A stretch of DNA of 64,000 nucleotides from positions 248,001 to 312,000 of the forward strand of contig NZ_PJBF01000040.1 of the NCBI RefSeq assembly GCF_002836505.1, written 5' to 3'. The notes under the pieces are model-generated. The model was not told where the DNA came from, did no database searches, and saw nothing but the letters and a program-made list of their open reading frames with translations. This document shows positions 1 to 9,515 of this stretch, one piece after another (the stretch's first letter is position 1; each line of letters begins with the position of its first letter). The stretch comes from Psychrobacter sp. Choline-02u-9. GTDB lineage: Bacteria; Pseudomonadota; Gammaproteobacteria; Pseudomonadales; Moraxellaceae. A program made the position numbers and the translations under genes.

Positions 1-2173
1 CCAAGTTACTGGTCATGATGATCACAGTGTTTTTGAAATCTACCACCCGACCTTGCGAATCGGTTAAGCGACCATCGTCCAATACTTGCAGTAAGATGTT
101 GAACACATCAGGATGCGCCTTCTCTACTTCATCGAACAATATGACACTATATGGCTTACGGCGTACCGCTTCAGTCAACGTACCGCCTTCTTCATAACCG
201 ACATAGCCTGGAGGCGCGCCCACTAAACGGCTGACACTGTGTTTTTCCATATACTCACTCATGTCGATACGTACAATCGCATCTTCAGAGTCAAATAAGA
301 AATTTGCTAGTGATTTGGTCAGCTCAGTTTTACCGACACCCGTAGGTCCTAAGAATAAAAACGAACCAGATGGACGATTGGGATCAGACAAGCCTGCACG
401 GCTACGACGTACCGCATTGGCCACCGATTCGACTGCTTCGTTTTGACCAATGACGCGCTCATGGAGCTTTTCTTCCATTGCGATCATCTTATCACGCTCG
501 CCTTGCATCATTTTGCTGACTGGAATACCAGTCGCGGCCGCAACCACTTCGGCGATTTCGTTGTCTGTGACTTTGTTACGTAACAATTTGACACCGCTAC
601 CTTCACCTGTCTGCTCTTTTTGCTCAGCCAAGTCAGACTCATGAATACGACGTTCTAACTGCGGAATGGTTTCGTATTGCAGCTTACTCATGGTCTCATA
701 ATCGCTTTCGCGGCTGGCTTTGTCATACGCGATACGGGCTTTATCTAACTCATCTTTTAACTGTTGACTGCCTTTGACCAATGCTTTCTCTGCCTGCCAA
801 ACCTCGTTGAGATCAGCATACTCTTTTTCCAATTCTGCTATTTGTGCATCGAGCACTTTACGCTCGGCTTGCGCACCAGCATCCTCTTCATTTTTGAGTA
901 CTTCACGCTGCATTTTTAGCTGAATCAAACGGCTATCAAGCTTACCTAATGATTCAGGCTTGCTATCCATCTCCATGCGCAAACGACTGGCCGCTTCATC
1001 AATTAAATCAATCGCCTTATCTGGTAGCTTACGATCGGTAATATAGCGGTGACTCATGCGCGCAGCAGCGATAATGGCACTGTCTTGAATATCGACGCCG
1101 TGATGCAGCTCGTAACGCTCTTTTAGACCCCGTAATATCGCAATGGTATCTTCGACCGTTGGCTCATCGACCAGCACTTTTTGGAAACGACGCTCAAGCG
1201 CTGCATCTTTTTCGATGTACTTGCGGTATTCATCAAGCGTCGTCGCTCCGACACAATGCAGTTCACCGCGTGCCAATGCAGGTTTTAGCATATTACCCGC
1301 ATCCATTGCACCTTCAGATTTACCCGCACCAACCATCGTATGCAGCTCATCGATGAATAGGATGACATTGCCTTCTTGCTTGGCCAAGTCACTCAATACG
1401 CTTTTGAGGCGCTCTTCGAACTCACCGCGGAACTTTGCCCCAGCGATTAACGCACCTAAATCCAACGACAGCACTTCTTTACGGCGCAGCCCTTCTGGCA
1501 CGTCACCATTGATAATTTTTTGTGCCAAACCTTCTACGATAGCTGTTTTACCAACGCCCGGCTCACCAATCAGCACAGGGTTGTTTTTGGTACGGCGCGA
1601 TAGTACCTGAATAGTACGGCGGATCTCTTCGTCACGACCAATGACTGGATCTAGCTTGCCAAGCTCTGCTTGTTCAGTCAGATTGATCGTGTACTTATTG
1701 AGTGCATCACGTTGATCTTCTGCGTTTTGGTTATTCACCGTATCATCGCCGCGTAATTGCTCAATCACCACTTTTAACTTGCCTGCCGTCACGCCAGCAC
1801 TTTCAAATATCTTTTTGGTTTCGCCCTGCTCAGCGAGTGCCAACATCACCCATTCTGTTGCGATAAAATCATCGCCTTCTTTTTGCGCCTGACGATCGGC
1901 CAAATTCAAGATTTTAACCGAGTTTGGGTTTAGATTGACGTCACCTGTCGGCTCCAAAATCGTTGCTTGATTATCTAGAGCTTTGGCCACGCCATTTTTT
2001 AGCGCTGGAATAGAAGCACCTGCTTGTTGGCAGATAGATAAATTAGACTCATCTTGTAGCAACACGGCAAGCAAATGCACAGGATCGATACCTGTATGAT
2101 CGCGACCTAACGCTAGGCTTTGTGCTTCTTGAATGGCGGACTGCAGTTTTTGAGTAAACTTCTCAAATCTCAT
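1..2173 (-). CDS. clpB: ATP-dependent disaggregase ClpB (C-terminus cut by window edge)
   Basis: The minus-strand frame opens at an ATG at 2171-2173 and runs off the left edge after about 724 residues; complete ClpB is about 860, so roughly the last 130 residues are missing. Visible in order: the N-terminal Clp repeat domain, first AAA+ module with Walker A GEPGVGKT and Walker B LFIDELHT, a coiled-coil middle domain rich in Glu/Lys/Leu, then the second module with GPTGVGKT and the pore-loop motif GYVGYEEGG. ClpB is a cytosolic hexamer that extracts proteins from aggregates with DnaK/DnaJ/GrpE (family knowledge). It is monocistronic as far as visible, with a heat-shock-like promoter about 85 bases upstream. 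ClpA/ClpC are excluded by the long middle domain. Confidence 0.97.
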   Translation of the reverse strand, partial: MRFEKFTQKLQSAIQEAQSLALGRDHTGIDPVHLLAVLLQDESNLSICQQAGASIPALKNGVAKALDNQATILEPTGDVNLNPNSVKILNLADRQAQKEGDDFIATEWVMLALAEQGETKKIFESAGVTAGKLKVVIEQLRGDDTVNNQNAEDQRDALNKYTINLTEQAELGKLDPVIGRDEEIRRTIQVLSRRTKNNPVLIGEPGVGKTAIVEGLAQKIINGDVPEGLRRKEVLSLDLGALIAGAKFRGEFEERLKSVLSDLAKQEGNVILFIDELHTMVGAGKSEGAMDAGNMLKPALARGELHCVGATTLDEYRKYIEKDAALERRFQKVLVDEPTVEDTIAILRGLKERYELHHGVDIQDSAIIAAARMSHRYITDRKLPDKAIDLIDEAASRLRMEMDSKPESLGKLDSRLIQLKMQREVLKNEEDAGAQAERKVLDAQIAELEKEYADLNEVWQAEKALVKGSQQLKDELDKARIAYDKASRESDYETMSKLQYETIPQLERRIHESDLAEQKEQTGEGSGVKLLRNKVTDNEIAEVVAAATGIPVSKMMQGERDKMIAMEEKLHERVIGQNEAVESVANAVRRSRAGLSDPNRPSGSFLFLGPTGVGKTELTKSLANFLFDSEDAIVRIDMSEYMEKHSVSRLVGAPPGYVGYEEGGTLTEAVRRKPYSVILFDEVEKAHPDVFNILLQVLDDGRLTDSQGRVVDFKNTVIIMTSNL

Positions 2174-2482
2174 GTCTATATCCTTTTATAATTGGTATTT
2201 TCAGTAGCACCTCTAAAGGTTATCTTAGTTTAGTGCCTACTGTTATCTGTCACTTATATAAGGTATATATACACCTATTTCAAGACGATTACCAAATAAA
2301 ACCTTACTTAAAACAATGATATTAATTATTAACAATACTTAAAGGGGCTATTAATATCAGTTAAAGGTAGTTAATAGATAAGTTACGCCTTTTTATTAGG
2401 GCAAATGAAAGATAAATCTCCATTAGATACGCTAATAAATAATGCATCTACTTAGTATAAACTAGATAATAATCTGACTATT
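2174..2482. other. Intergenic region between clpB and the L,D-transpeptidase gene
   Basis: AT-rich spacer of about 300 bases. It holds the candidate clpB heat-shock promoter; no other gene, RNA or convincing terminator was seen. Confidence 0.7.
2256..2284 (-). promoter_or_regulatory. Candidate sigma-32 heat-shock promoter of clpB
   Basis: Read on the minus strand, CTTGAAA (2284-2278) is followed after 14 bases by CCTTATAT (2263-2256). The heat-shock sigma factor consensus is CTTGAAA, 13-17 bases, CCCCATNT, so the -35 is exact and the -10 partial. It lies about 85 bases upstream of the clpB start, and clpB is a classic sigma-32 target. Not experimentally supported here. Confidence 0.6.
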
Positions 2483-3064
2483 CTACTCCACGATTTCGAT
2501 AGGAGTACCAAGTGTCACCGCTACCATGATTTCATCCATCTCGTCATTGGTAACCGCGATACAACCATCTGTCCAATCACGCCGTTGATTAAACAAAGCC
2601 AGATATCCAAAGCCATTCATTTGCCCATGAATCATGATATCGCCACCCGGATTGACCCCCAATGACTGCGCTCGCGCCTTGTCCTCATCATTGGGATAGC
2701 TAATATGGATAGAGCGATGGGCAATAGAGTTCTCGTTTTTATAATCTAAGGTATAAACTCCAACGGGCGTACGCTGGTCACCTTCTTGTTGCTTATGACC
2801 TGTTGGACTGCCCCCTAGCGCAATACGATACGACCTAATAGCTTTACCATCGCTCATCAATTTTAAGATACGGTCTGATTTGTCGACAAAGACTCTATCA
2901 ATGACTGACGACGCAGGAATGAGGTTTTTGGGTTTTGAGGTGCTTTTGACATAAGCAATAGCGCTGGTGCTGACAATAGCAGCAAGACTAAGACAAATAA
3001 TAATGGGCAACCAAGGCGTCCGCTGCTCATTTGATGAGTAAGATTTTTTATAAAAAAATGGCAT
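2483..3064 (-). CDS. L,D-transpeptidase (YkuD) family protein, membrane-anchored
   Basis: 193 residues. Residues about 18-38 form one hydrophobic segment that should anchor the protein or act as an uncleaved signal, placing the rest in the periplasm. The C-terminal half is a YkuD domain: MIHGQ with His146, then DWTDGCI with the catalytic Cys168, matching the family pattern HG-(14-17 residues)-S/T-x-G-C. Such enzymes form 3-3 crosslinks in peptidoglycan, attach lipoproteins to it, or hydrolyse these links. Short members resemble the L,D-peptidase YafK/ErfK group, so transpeptidase versus hydrolase activity is undecided. It stands alone, with unrelated neighbours. The start has a weak ribosome site. 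Confidence 0.85.
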   Translation of the reverse strand: MPFFYKKSYSSNEQRTPWLPIIICLSLAAIVSTSAIAYVKSTSKPKNLIPASSVIDRVFVDKSDRILKLMSDGKAIRSYRIALGGSPTGHKQQEGDQRTPVGVYTLDYKNENSIAHRSIHISYPNDEDKARAQSLGVNPGGDIMIHGQMNGFGYLALFNQRRDWTDGCIAVTNDEMDEIMVAVTLGTPIEIVE

Positions 3065-3175
3065 AAGCTTTGATTCCCATAATTAATTTTTTGTCATTAA
3101 TCATATGTATCAAAGCACTATGCCAGATTCTGTAGATACGTTTTGTGCAAAAGTGATGAATCACTCACTAGACTG

Positions 3176-3982
3176 CTACACCATGCGAATCGCACCATCT
3201 AAGCGAATAACTTCACCATTTAGATAAGCATTATCGATGATATGAGTGACCAATTTGGCAAACTCATTGGGAGCGCCTAAACGCTTAGGATATGGCACTC
3301 CTGCTTCTAGCTGCTCGCGGGCTTTTTCAGGAATGCTCTCCATCATCGGCGTAGCAAAGACACCTGGTGCGATAGTCATCACGCGAATCCCGTGACGAGC
3401 CAGCTCGCGAGCCAGCGGCAACGTTAATCCAACCACACCTGCCTTGGACGACGAGTAACTGGCTTGACCTACTTGACCGTCAAAGGCTGCGATAGAAGCT
3501 GTATTAATAATAATGCCTTGATCTGCATTCTTTTGTACATGGTTTTTTTCTGCATGCTCGCCTGCACTGCTGTCATTCGTTATGCGCTTGGCAATGCTAG
3601 CAGCGACCAAACGGGCAACGTTAAATGAACCAACCAGATTGATATTGACCCCACGGCTAAATGCCTCAAGGTCTGCCGGATTGTTATCACGATTTAGCAG
3701 CTTTTGTACCACTACGATACCAGCACAATTGATTGAACCTTGTAGGCCACCGAAAGCTGACTCTGCCATTTCGACCGCTGATTGTACTTCATCGCCATTA
3801 GTGATATCACAGCGCACAAAGCGCGCACTATCACCCAATTCAGCGACCAATGATTGCCCAGCAGATTCATTTAAATCAGCGATAACGACGTTGCCACCTT
3901 GACTTACAATCGCCCGAGCCACTGACTCTCCTAAACCTGATGCACCGCCTGTGACTAAAAAGCTGTTTTCTTTAACTTGCAT
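3176..3982 (-). CDS. SDR-family 3-hydroxyacyl-CoA dehydrogenase-like protein
   Basis: 268 residues of a classical short-chain dehydrogenase: NAD-binding TGGASGLG at residues 11-18, NCAG near 85, and the catalytic YSSSK with Tyr176. The sequence resembles type-2 3-hydroxyacyl-CoA dehydrogenases (HSD10-like; NTASIAAFDGQ before the catalytic Tyr, PGVFATPMM after it), which oxidise 3-hydroxyacyl-CoA with NAD. Just before NTAS there is a Lys/Glu/Asn-rich stretch (residues about 133-152) longer than I expect for the family. It sits 72 bases downstream of an acyl-CoA synthetase in the same direction, suggesting a two-gene fatty or branched acyl-CoA unit. The ribosome site AAGGAAT precedes the ATG. 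The exact substrate is unknown. Confidence 0.85.
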   Translation of the reverse strand: MQVKENSFLVTGGASGLGESVARAIVSQGGNVVIADLNESAGQSLVAELGDSARFVRCDITNGDEVQSAVEMAESAFGGLQGSINCAGIVVVQKLLNRDNNPADLEAFSRGVNINLVGSFNVARLVAASIAKRITNDSSAGEHAEKNHVQKNADQGIIINTASIAAFDGQVGQASYSSSKAGVVGLTLPLARELARHGIRVMTIAPGVFATPMMESIPEKAREQLEAGVPYPKRLGAPNEFAKLVTHIIDNAYLNGEVIRLDGAIRMV

Positions 3983-4054
3983 GATTATTCCTTTAAATTT
4001 TTGCTTTTTATTAGATATTTTTCTATTAAATTTATAGACACTTTACCAATTCAT

Positions 4055-5776
4055 TTATGCAGCAGACAGACTACGCAGCAAAAAGCGTTGAATCTTACCA
4101 CTTGGCGTTTTTGGTAACTCGGTCACAAACTCTACCTCACGTGGATAAGCATGAGTGGATAGGCGTTTGCGTACTAGCTCTTGGATTTCTTTGGCGATTT
4201 GCTCACTGCCTTCGATGCCATCTTTTAGTACCACATAAGACTTGATAGTGTGACCGCGCACTTCGTCCGGCACGCCTACCGCCGCAGATTCTGCGACTGC
4301 TTCATGCTCTAAGACGGTGTTTTCGACATCAGTAGGCCCTACGCGGTAACCTGCGGTAATAATGATGTCATCATCACGGCCTGAGAACCAGTAACTGCCA
4401 TCACTATGTCGCTCGACCACGTCGCCTGTCAGATAGTAATCATCTACAAAGGCTTGTTTTTCATTCCAGCTATAACCCCGGAAATAAAACGCAGGTGACT
4501 GACTGACCACAACTGCTAGCTGCCCTTGCTCACCATCTGGCAGTACATTCATATCATCATCTAATACCACTAATGTATGACCTGGTAGCGCCATACCCAT
4601 CGAGCCAACTGGACATTCATGCGCCAGTGCATGATGTGCACAGCAAGTCATGCCAGTCTCTGTTTGCCCATATTGGTCTTTGACTTGGCACGCCAGATAG
4701 GTTTCAACCCAGTTGACCACTTCAGTGTTCAGTGTCTCTCCTGCCGAGTTGGCACAGCGTAAAGCGAGTTGGGTGCTGTTGTCTTCAAGATCATCGTCAT
4801 TGTCGTCTTTATTATCAAATACGCCGCTAGACTTCATCATTCGAAATGCGGTTGGTGAAGAGGCCAAATTGGTAATCTTATGACGTACCATAAACTCACG
4901 GGTATTAGTCGCGTCAAATCCTGCTTCATTAAAATAAGTCGTGATACCCAATAGCAGAGGCCCTGTGATGGCATAGTACAAGCCATACGCCCAGCCTGGA
5001 TCTGCCATGTTCCAATATTGATCATCTTTGCGTAAGTCAATGGCATAACGCATATATAGGTAAAAAGCAGGTAACGCCGCCAATGGAACGCTGACGCCTT
5101 TTGATTTACCGACTGTACCAGAGGTGAACATTTGCAAGAATGGCGCATCCGTATCGAGGATCACTGGTTCGATCGTTTGCGACTGTGCTGCCATAGACTG
5201 AATATAGTGATCGTCACCCCATGTCTGAGCATCCTCTATACTGCCGACTAATACCATTTTGGTTTGCTCAGCCAAATCTTCAAACTTGCTGCGATTTTCT
5301 AAGTTAGTAAAAACGACTTTGGTATCGGCTTTGTCCATCCGATATTTGATTGAATCATAGCCAAAAGCGGTAAATAGCGGCTGATATACCGCGCCGATGC
5401 GCCATGTTGCCAATACAACAGTGAGCAGCTCTGGCGTACGCGGTAGCATCGTCGCTACCTTATCTCCCGCTTTTACCCCATACGACTGTAGCAGGTTAGC
5501 GATTTGAGCACTCGCTTTGTCAAGCTCACCAAAAGTCATGCGCGTTATATTGCCTGCGGTGTCTTCGTGTACTAGAGCAGCATTGTCAGCGCGGCCATCG
5601 CGTACATGACGACCACAGCAAGCCATATAAGCATTTAAACGATCATCCACATGCTCGCCAAATATTTCTGACAGCAGTGTATCCATATCAAAATTATTAT
5701 AATAATCGGTATAGTTTTTTGGTGTGACGGTAGTATCTGCATCAATATTCGTCGGAGTTTGAGAGGCGGTGTTCAT
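4055..5776 (-). CDS. AMP-dependent acyl-CoA synthetase
   Basis: 573 residues of the ANL adenylate-forming superfamily. Motifs: P-loop TSGTVGKSKGV near residue 217, DQYGQTE near 368, YLTGDVVERHSDG and GRDDDII around 450-470 (hinge Asp), and the C-terminal catalytic Lys in PKTPSGKIQR. It activates a carboxylic acid to acyl-AMP and then acyl-CoA. Overall it resembles the acetyl/propionyl/medium-chain (ACSM-like) branch more than long-chain FadD, but substrate cannot be read from sequence. An acidic DNKDDNDDDLEDN insert near residue 325 is unusual. The ATG has a clear AAGGA ribosome site. It probably forms an operon with the downstream SDR dehydrogenase. Confidence 0.88.
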   Translation of the reverse strand: MNTASQTPTNIDADTTVTPKNYTDYYNNFDMDTLLSEIFGEHVDDRLNAYMACCGRHVRDGRADNAALVHEDTAGNITRMTFGELDKASAQIANLLQSYGVKAGDKVATMLPRTPELLTVVLATWRIGAVYQPLFTAFGYDSIKYRMDKADTKVVFTNLENRSKFEDLAEQTKMVLVGSIEDAQTWGDDHYIQSMAAQSQTIEPVILDTDAPFLQMFTSGTVGKSKGVSVPLAALPAFYLYMRYAIDLRKDDQYWNMADPGWAYGLYYAITGPLLLGITTYFNEAGFDATNTREFMVRHKITNLASSPTAFRMMKSSGVFDNKDDNDDDLEDNSTQLALRCANSAGETLNTEVVNWVETYLACQVKDQYGQTETGMTCCAHHALAHECPVGSMGMALPGHTLVVLDDDMNVLPDGEQGQLAVVVSQSPAFYFRGYSWNEKQAFVDDYYLTGDVVERHSDGSYWFSGRDDDIIITAGYRVGPTDVENTVLEHEAVAESAAVGVPDEVRGHTIKSYVVLKDGIEGSEQIAKEIQELVRKRLSTHAYPREVEFVTELPKTPSGKIQRFLLRSLSAA

Positions 5777-6084
5777 AAGCTAATCCTTTAGCAATAGCAG
5801 GTAACTGGTAAAATGGTATTTATGATTGAAAAACGGCCACATCCTATAGACCGTTTCATAGGTTCGTATTTATCATGCTCTATTAGTAACGCATTTTTAC
5901 GTTTATTTCAATACATAACGTATCATTTTTATTTTATAGAAGTAGAGATAATCTATAACTAATTATCATTAATTCGCTATAAGTCCGCGAAGACACCTAC
6001 AATCAATAGCCAAAGTACTGCCACATACTTTCGATTTCCTATTAAAGAATTAACACCTCAATATTATTATCTAAAACCTCACAC
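5777..6084. other. Intergenic region upstream of the acyl-CoA synthetase gene
   Basis: About 300 AT-rich bases between the topoisomerase stop and the synthetase start. It must carry the promoter of the synthetase unit. I see only a short imperfect inverted pair (AAACGG / CCGTTT, about 5832-5853) and no gene or strong terminator. Confidence 0.5.
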
Positions 6085-7215
6085 CTAAACATCAGCTCTT
6101 AAAAACCCTAACAATGCTTTTTCTTCACAGCTTTGGTATTTCTTAGTTCGTCCACGGCGCGCTTGTTTGTAAGCCTCAAAGAATTGCCCTGCCAAAAAAC
6201 GCTCAATGACAATAGGATGAATATAAGAGGCACGGCATACGGTTGGCGTGTTGCCTAGCTCCGCTGCCACACTTTTTACCATATCAGTGACTAATTGCTG
6301 TCGCTCAGCGCTTTCTGGTGCACTGGCTAATATGTTAGCGCCTGCAGTCGTTTGTAGTTCGTCATAAAGGTAGCTTGCTGCGAGCACACTTGCCATCCAT
6401 GTACGAAAATCCTTTGCACTGTACAGCTTGCTTTCGCAGTCCATGCCGCACGTATGCATCCGTAAGTAGTCATTGATATCACTACTATCAACGACTTGCT
6501 TATGCCCATTATCATCTAGATATTTGAATATCTGATAACCTGGCAGCTCAGAACAGGCCTGCACGATGTCAATCAATCGCTCATCTTGCAGCTCAATGTG
6601 GTGTTCTTTTGCGCTTTTTCCGACGAAATCAAACGCCAGTCCATTGTCGGTTTCACTAACATGCTTGCTGCGTAGCGTACTCAGACCATAGCTTTTATTT
6701 TGCTTGGCGTAGCGGCTATTACCAATACGAATCAAAGTGGTCTCTAGCAATTTAACGACGGCAGCAAGCACATTGGTGCGTGATAAGGACTCTGCTTCCA
6801 AATCTGCCTCCACCTGCGCGCGTAGATTGGGCAGTGCCTCTGCGAATCCTATCATCGCATCAAACTTTGCTTGGTCACGGATGTTGTTCCATGACGGATG
6901 ATACAAGTACTGTTTGCGCGATTTTTCGTCTCGCCCTGTTGATTGCAAATGGCCTCTTTCGTCTTGGCATATCCACACCTCTGACCACATGGGCGGTATC
7001 ACCAATGCATCAAAACGCTGACGCAATGCTTTGTCTTTGACCGTGTTGCCTGTTGCATCACGATAAGTAAAGCCGCGACCCCAACGTCTACGCTCGTAGC
7101 CTGGTTCATTGTCACTCACATAACGCAAATTAGCGCGGCGTGCGAGATGCTCGTAATCATGACGCACATCTTTGGTCATTGTCTGCTGGCTAGTCTGTAA
7201 TTTTGCCTTTGTCAT
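6085..7215 (-). CDS. DNA topoisomerase type IB (poxvirus/bacterial type)
   Basis: 376 residues. The N-terminal domain contains GYERRRWGRGFTY, and LRQRFDALVIPPMWSEVWIC, the signature of bacterial TopIB. The catalytic domain shows RIGNSRYAKQNKSYGLSTLR (active-site Arg), a Lys-containing hairpin (FVGKSAKEH), FRTWMAS, and near the C-terminus VCRASYIHP with the putative nucleophilic Tyr. These enzymes relax supercoils of either sign by a 3'-phosphotyrosine intermediate without ATP. Length is close to the usual 330-370 residues. It is flanked by unrelated genes. TopIB is scattered among bacteria and is dispensable where studied; spread by transfer is common in the family. Confidence 0.92.
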   Translation of the reverse strand: MTKAKLQTSQQTMTKDVRHDYEHLARRANLRYVSDNEPGYERRRWGRGFTYRDATGNTVKDKALRQRFDALVIPPMWSEVWICQDERGHLQSTGRDEKSRKQYLYHPSWNNIRDQAKFDAMIGFAEALPNLRAQVEADLEAESLSRTNVLAAVVKLLETTLIRIGNSRYAKQNKSYGLSTLRSKHVSETDNGLAFDFVGKSAKEHHIELQDERLIDIVQACSELPGYQIFKYLDDNGHKQVVDSSDINDYLRMHTCGMDCESKLYSAKDFRTWMASVLAASYLYDELQTTAGANILASAPESAERQQLVTDMVKSVAAELGNTPTVCRASYIHPIVIERFLAGQFFEAYKQARRGRTKKYQSCEEKALLGFLRADV

Positions 7216-7403
7216 AAACCTATATACCTTTGAGAATTCATGGTTTTAGCATAATTAATGACGGTAGTTTTTGCTGTTTATTTGGCACAGACAAAGTGTA
7301 ATGCTGTGTAAAAGTAAGCAGTGATAAAAATAGCGATACGGGTTCCAAGTGCTGTACTTTTGAGGCATAATTCGGCAATACTCACGACTTAAGTTTATAA
7401 AAA

Positions 7404-7856
7404 ATGAACCATTCACCTGTGACAATAAAGCCACTAACTCTCGCCGATCACGATCTTTGGGCACACTTATGGCAAAACTATCTGACATTTTATGAGACCA
7501 ATTTGCCATCAAGCACGACGGAGACGACGTGGCGCAATCTGCTTGATGATGACATCCCTGTCTATGGATTTGGGGCGTGGAGAGACGATGTTTTGGTAGG
7601 CATTACCCATGTCGTACTGCATCCCAATACGTGGAATACTAACGCGTGTTGTTACTTAGAAGATTTATACGTCGCGGATAATGTCCGTGGTCAAGGTGTG
7701 GGACGTGCATTGATTGAACATGTATACTCCTTTGCTAAGGACAAAGACTGTAACCGCGTCTACTGGACGACGCAAGACAGCAACGTCGCCGCTCGTAAGC
7801 TCTATGATGCCATTGCCACTCAGACAGACATGGTTCAGTACCGTAAGGACTTATAA
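7404..7856 (+). CDS. GNAT family N-acetyltransferase
   Basis: 150 residues of the Gcn5-related fold. The acetyl-CoA pyrophosphate-binding motif A is visible as LEDLYVADNVRGQGVGRALIEHV (two parts, around residues 86-108; R/QxxGxG/A is RGQGVG), followed by the motif-B region VYWTTQDSNVAARKLYD. It resembles the small-molecule or diamine acetyltransferase-like subgroup, but the acceptor is not predictable. It is transcribed opposite to both neighbours, divergent from the topoisomerase gene, and faces ppnP across a hairpin. No good ribosome site is visible before the ATG, so the start is only probable. Confidence 0.85.
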   Translation: MNHSPVTIKPLTLADHDLWAHLWQNYLTFYETNLPSSTTETTWRNLLDDDIPVYGFGAWRDDVLVGITHVVLHPNTWNTNACCYLEDLYVADNVRGQGVGRALIEHVYSFAKDKDCNRVYWTTQDSNVAARKLYDAIATQTDMVQYRKDL

Positions 7857-7883
7857 AGAGTGAGCTAGAGAATGAAATGCCCA

Positions 7884-7916
7884 CAAAAAAACGCCAAGCA
7901 TAGAATACTTGGCGTT
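7884..7916 (-). terminator. Rho-independent terminator after ppnP
   Basis: AACGCCAAG (7890-7898) and CTTGGCGTT (7908-7916) form a perfect 9-bp stem with a 9-base loop. On the minus strand the stem is followed by a run of seven T, fitting termination of ppnP; it also lies just past the convergent GNAT gene. Confidence 0.85.
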
Positions 7917-7949
7917 CATCGTTCTAATACTGATATAACTTAGAAGTCG

Positions 7950-8234
7950 TTATTTTCCGTATACACATAGATAAGCGGTTTCGACGTCCACTTTTACCTG
8001 AAACTTTTCGTTAGCTTCAACCGTAAATTGCTCGCCAGCGTTAAACGTTTGCCACTCATCACTCTCTGGCAGCTTAACAGTCAATGCACCGCTCACCACA
8101 CTCATGGTTTCGAATTCACTGGTACCAAACTCATACTCACCAATTTCCATGACACCGACAGTCGCAGGCTTGGTCGCCGTCTGAAAGGCGATAGAAGTCA
8201 CTTTGTCATCAAAATAATTATTAACGCTTGGCAT
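7950..8234 (-). CDS. ppnP: Pyrimidine/purine nucleoside phosphorylase PpnP
   Basis: 94 residues, a one-domain cupin of the PpnP (formerly YaiE/DUF1255) family. The segments [24 protein letters not shown] and [11 protein letters not shown] followed by FNAGEQFTV are family hallmarks, and length matches E. coli PpnP (94). The enzyme phosphorolyses several nucleosides, such as adenosine, uridine and inosine, to base plus ribose 1-phosphate. It follows prfB in the same direction after a 61-base gap containing a hairpin, so it is probably separately transcribed. It ends at a strong terminator. Confidence 0.93.
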   Translation of the reverse strand: MPSVNNYFDDKVTSIAFQTATKPATVGVMEIGEYEFGTSEFETMSVVSGALTVKLPESDEWQTFNAGEQFTVEANEKFQVKVDVETAYLCVYGK

Positions 8235-8266
8235 AATTTTCCTTAATTAAATATTGGTTACTATTT

Positions 8267-8297
8267 TAAAACGGCTGCTTATTTAAAACAGCCTTTT
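8267..8297 (-). terminator. Probable terminator after prfB
   Basis: On the minus strand GGCTG (8293-8289) and CAGCC (8277-8273) flank an 11-base AT loop and are followed by GTTTTAAAAT. The stem is short (5 bp, extendable by A-T pairs), so termination may be partial, allowing read-through into ppnP. Confidence 0.5.
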
Positions 8298-9391
8298 ACA
8301 ATCCTGCTTTTAGACTCGCCTCGATAAACTGATCGAGGTCACCATCTAGTACGGCACCAGTGTTAAAGGTTTCAACACCCGTACGCAAGTCCTTGATACG
8401 TGAGTCATCGAGCACGTACGAGCGAATTTGACTGCCCCAACCGACGTCAGACTTGCCATCTTCTACCGCTTGCTGCGATTCCATACGTTTTTGCATTTCC
8501 AGCTCATACAGCTTAGCACGCAGCATTTTCATCGCGGTGGCTTTGTTACCATGCTGACTACGCTCATTCTGACAAGTGACAACCACACCACTTGGCTCAT
8601 GAGTAATACGTACCGCAGAATCTGTCGTGTTTACGTGCTGACCACCTGCCCCAGATGAGCGATAGGTATCGATACGCAAGTCAGCAGGATTGATGTCAAT
8701 CTCGACGTTGTCATCGATTTCAGGCGACACAAACACCGCAGCAAACGACGTATGACGACCATTATTACTATCAAATGGTGACTTACGCACCAAACGGTGT
8801 ACGCCAATCTCGGTACGCAACCAACCAAACGCATAATCGCCTTTGATCTCAATCGTTGCCGACTTGATACCAGCCACGCTACCTGACGACACTTCAATCA
8901 CATCTACTTTAAAACCATGTGCTTCTGCCCAGCGTGTGTACATGCGTAGTAGCATTTCAGCCCAATCTTGCGCTTCAGTACCGCCACTGCCTGACTGAAT
9001 ATCCAAGTAGCAGTTATTTGGATCCATCTCACCGCTAAACATTCGGCGGAATTCTAAATCAGCAACACGTTTCTCAGCACTATCTAGCTCGCTCTGCACG
9101 TCAGCTAGCAATGACTCATCTTCTGCTTCGACTGCCAACTCTAGCATGGCAGACGCGTCTTCTAGTGTGGTTTCAAGAGAGACCACCACATCAATGACAC
9201 CGTCAAGGTGACTTTTTTCTTTATTAATTTTGGTCGCGCGCTCTGGATCGTTCCATAGCTCAGGGTTTTCTAACTCTAAATTGACTTCTTCTAAGCGTTC
9301 TTGCTTACCATCGAAGTCAAAGATACCTCCGCAAATCCTGTCCACGCTCTGATAAGTCTTTGATTTGCTCTTGATACGGATTGATTTCCAT
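8296..9391 (-). CDS. prfB: Peptide chain release factor 2, with programmed +1 frameshift
   Basis: The gene is complement(join(8296..9318,9320..9391)). The first 24 codons start at an ATG (9391-9389) reading [16 protein letters not shown] and reach CTT followed by an in-frame TGA (9319-9317); a +1 slip continues with GAC for 340 further residues, giving 364 in total, matching the usual 365. The stop-decoding tripeptide SPF (in [10 protein letters not shown]) and the peptidyl-tRNA hydrolysis motif GGQHVN are both present. RF2 releases peptides at UGA and UAA. A reading starting at 9345 in the zero frame misses the real N-terminus. The lysS gene, often next to prfB, is absent. Confidence 0.97.
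9316..9330 (-). promoter_or_regulatory. prfB autoregulatory +1 frameshift site
   Basis: On the minus strand the sequence is GGAGG, TAT, CTT, TGA, C (9330 down to 9316). This is the canonical RF2 recoding signal: an internal Shine-Dalgarno-like element three bases before the slippery CUU, then UGA with a following C. When RF2 is scarce, slow termination allows the slip and more RF2 is made (established mechanism). Confidence 0.97.
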
Positions 9392-9515
9392 AAATATTCC
9401 TGTTTTTCTAATAAAATAAATAACGCATGTGGCGCTATTTTAAATGAGATTGATACTAAATGGTTCGCTAATTATCACTATTGATAATGTTGCTACTATT
9501 ACTAGATTAAATAAT

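Noticed and set aside
1143..1610. 155-residue plus-strand ORF over clpB
   Set aside because: Antisense shadow of the ClpB AAA+ region; low-complexity Ser/Pro composition with no signal.
7255..7512. 85-residue minus-strand ORF overlapping the GNAT start
   Set aside because: It overlaps the better-supported GNAT frame, has no ribosome site and no motif.
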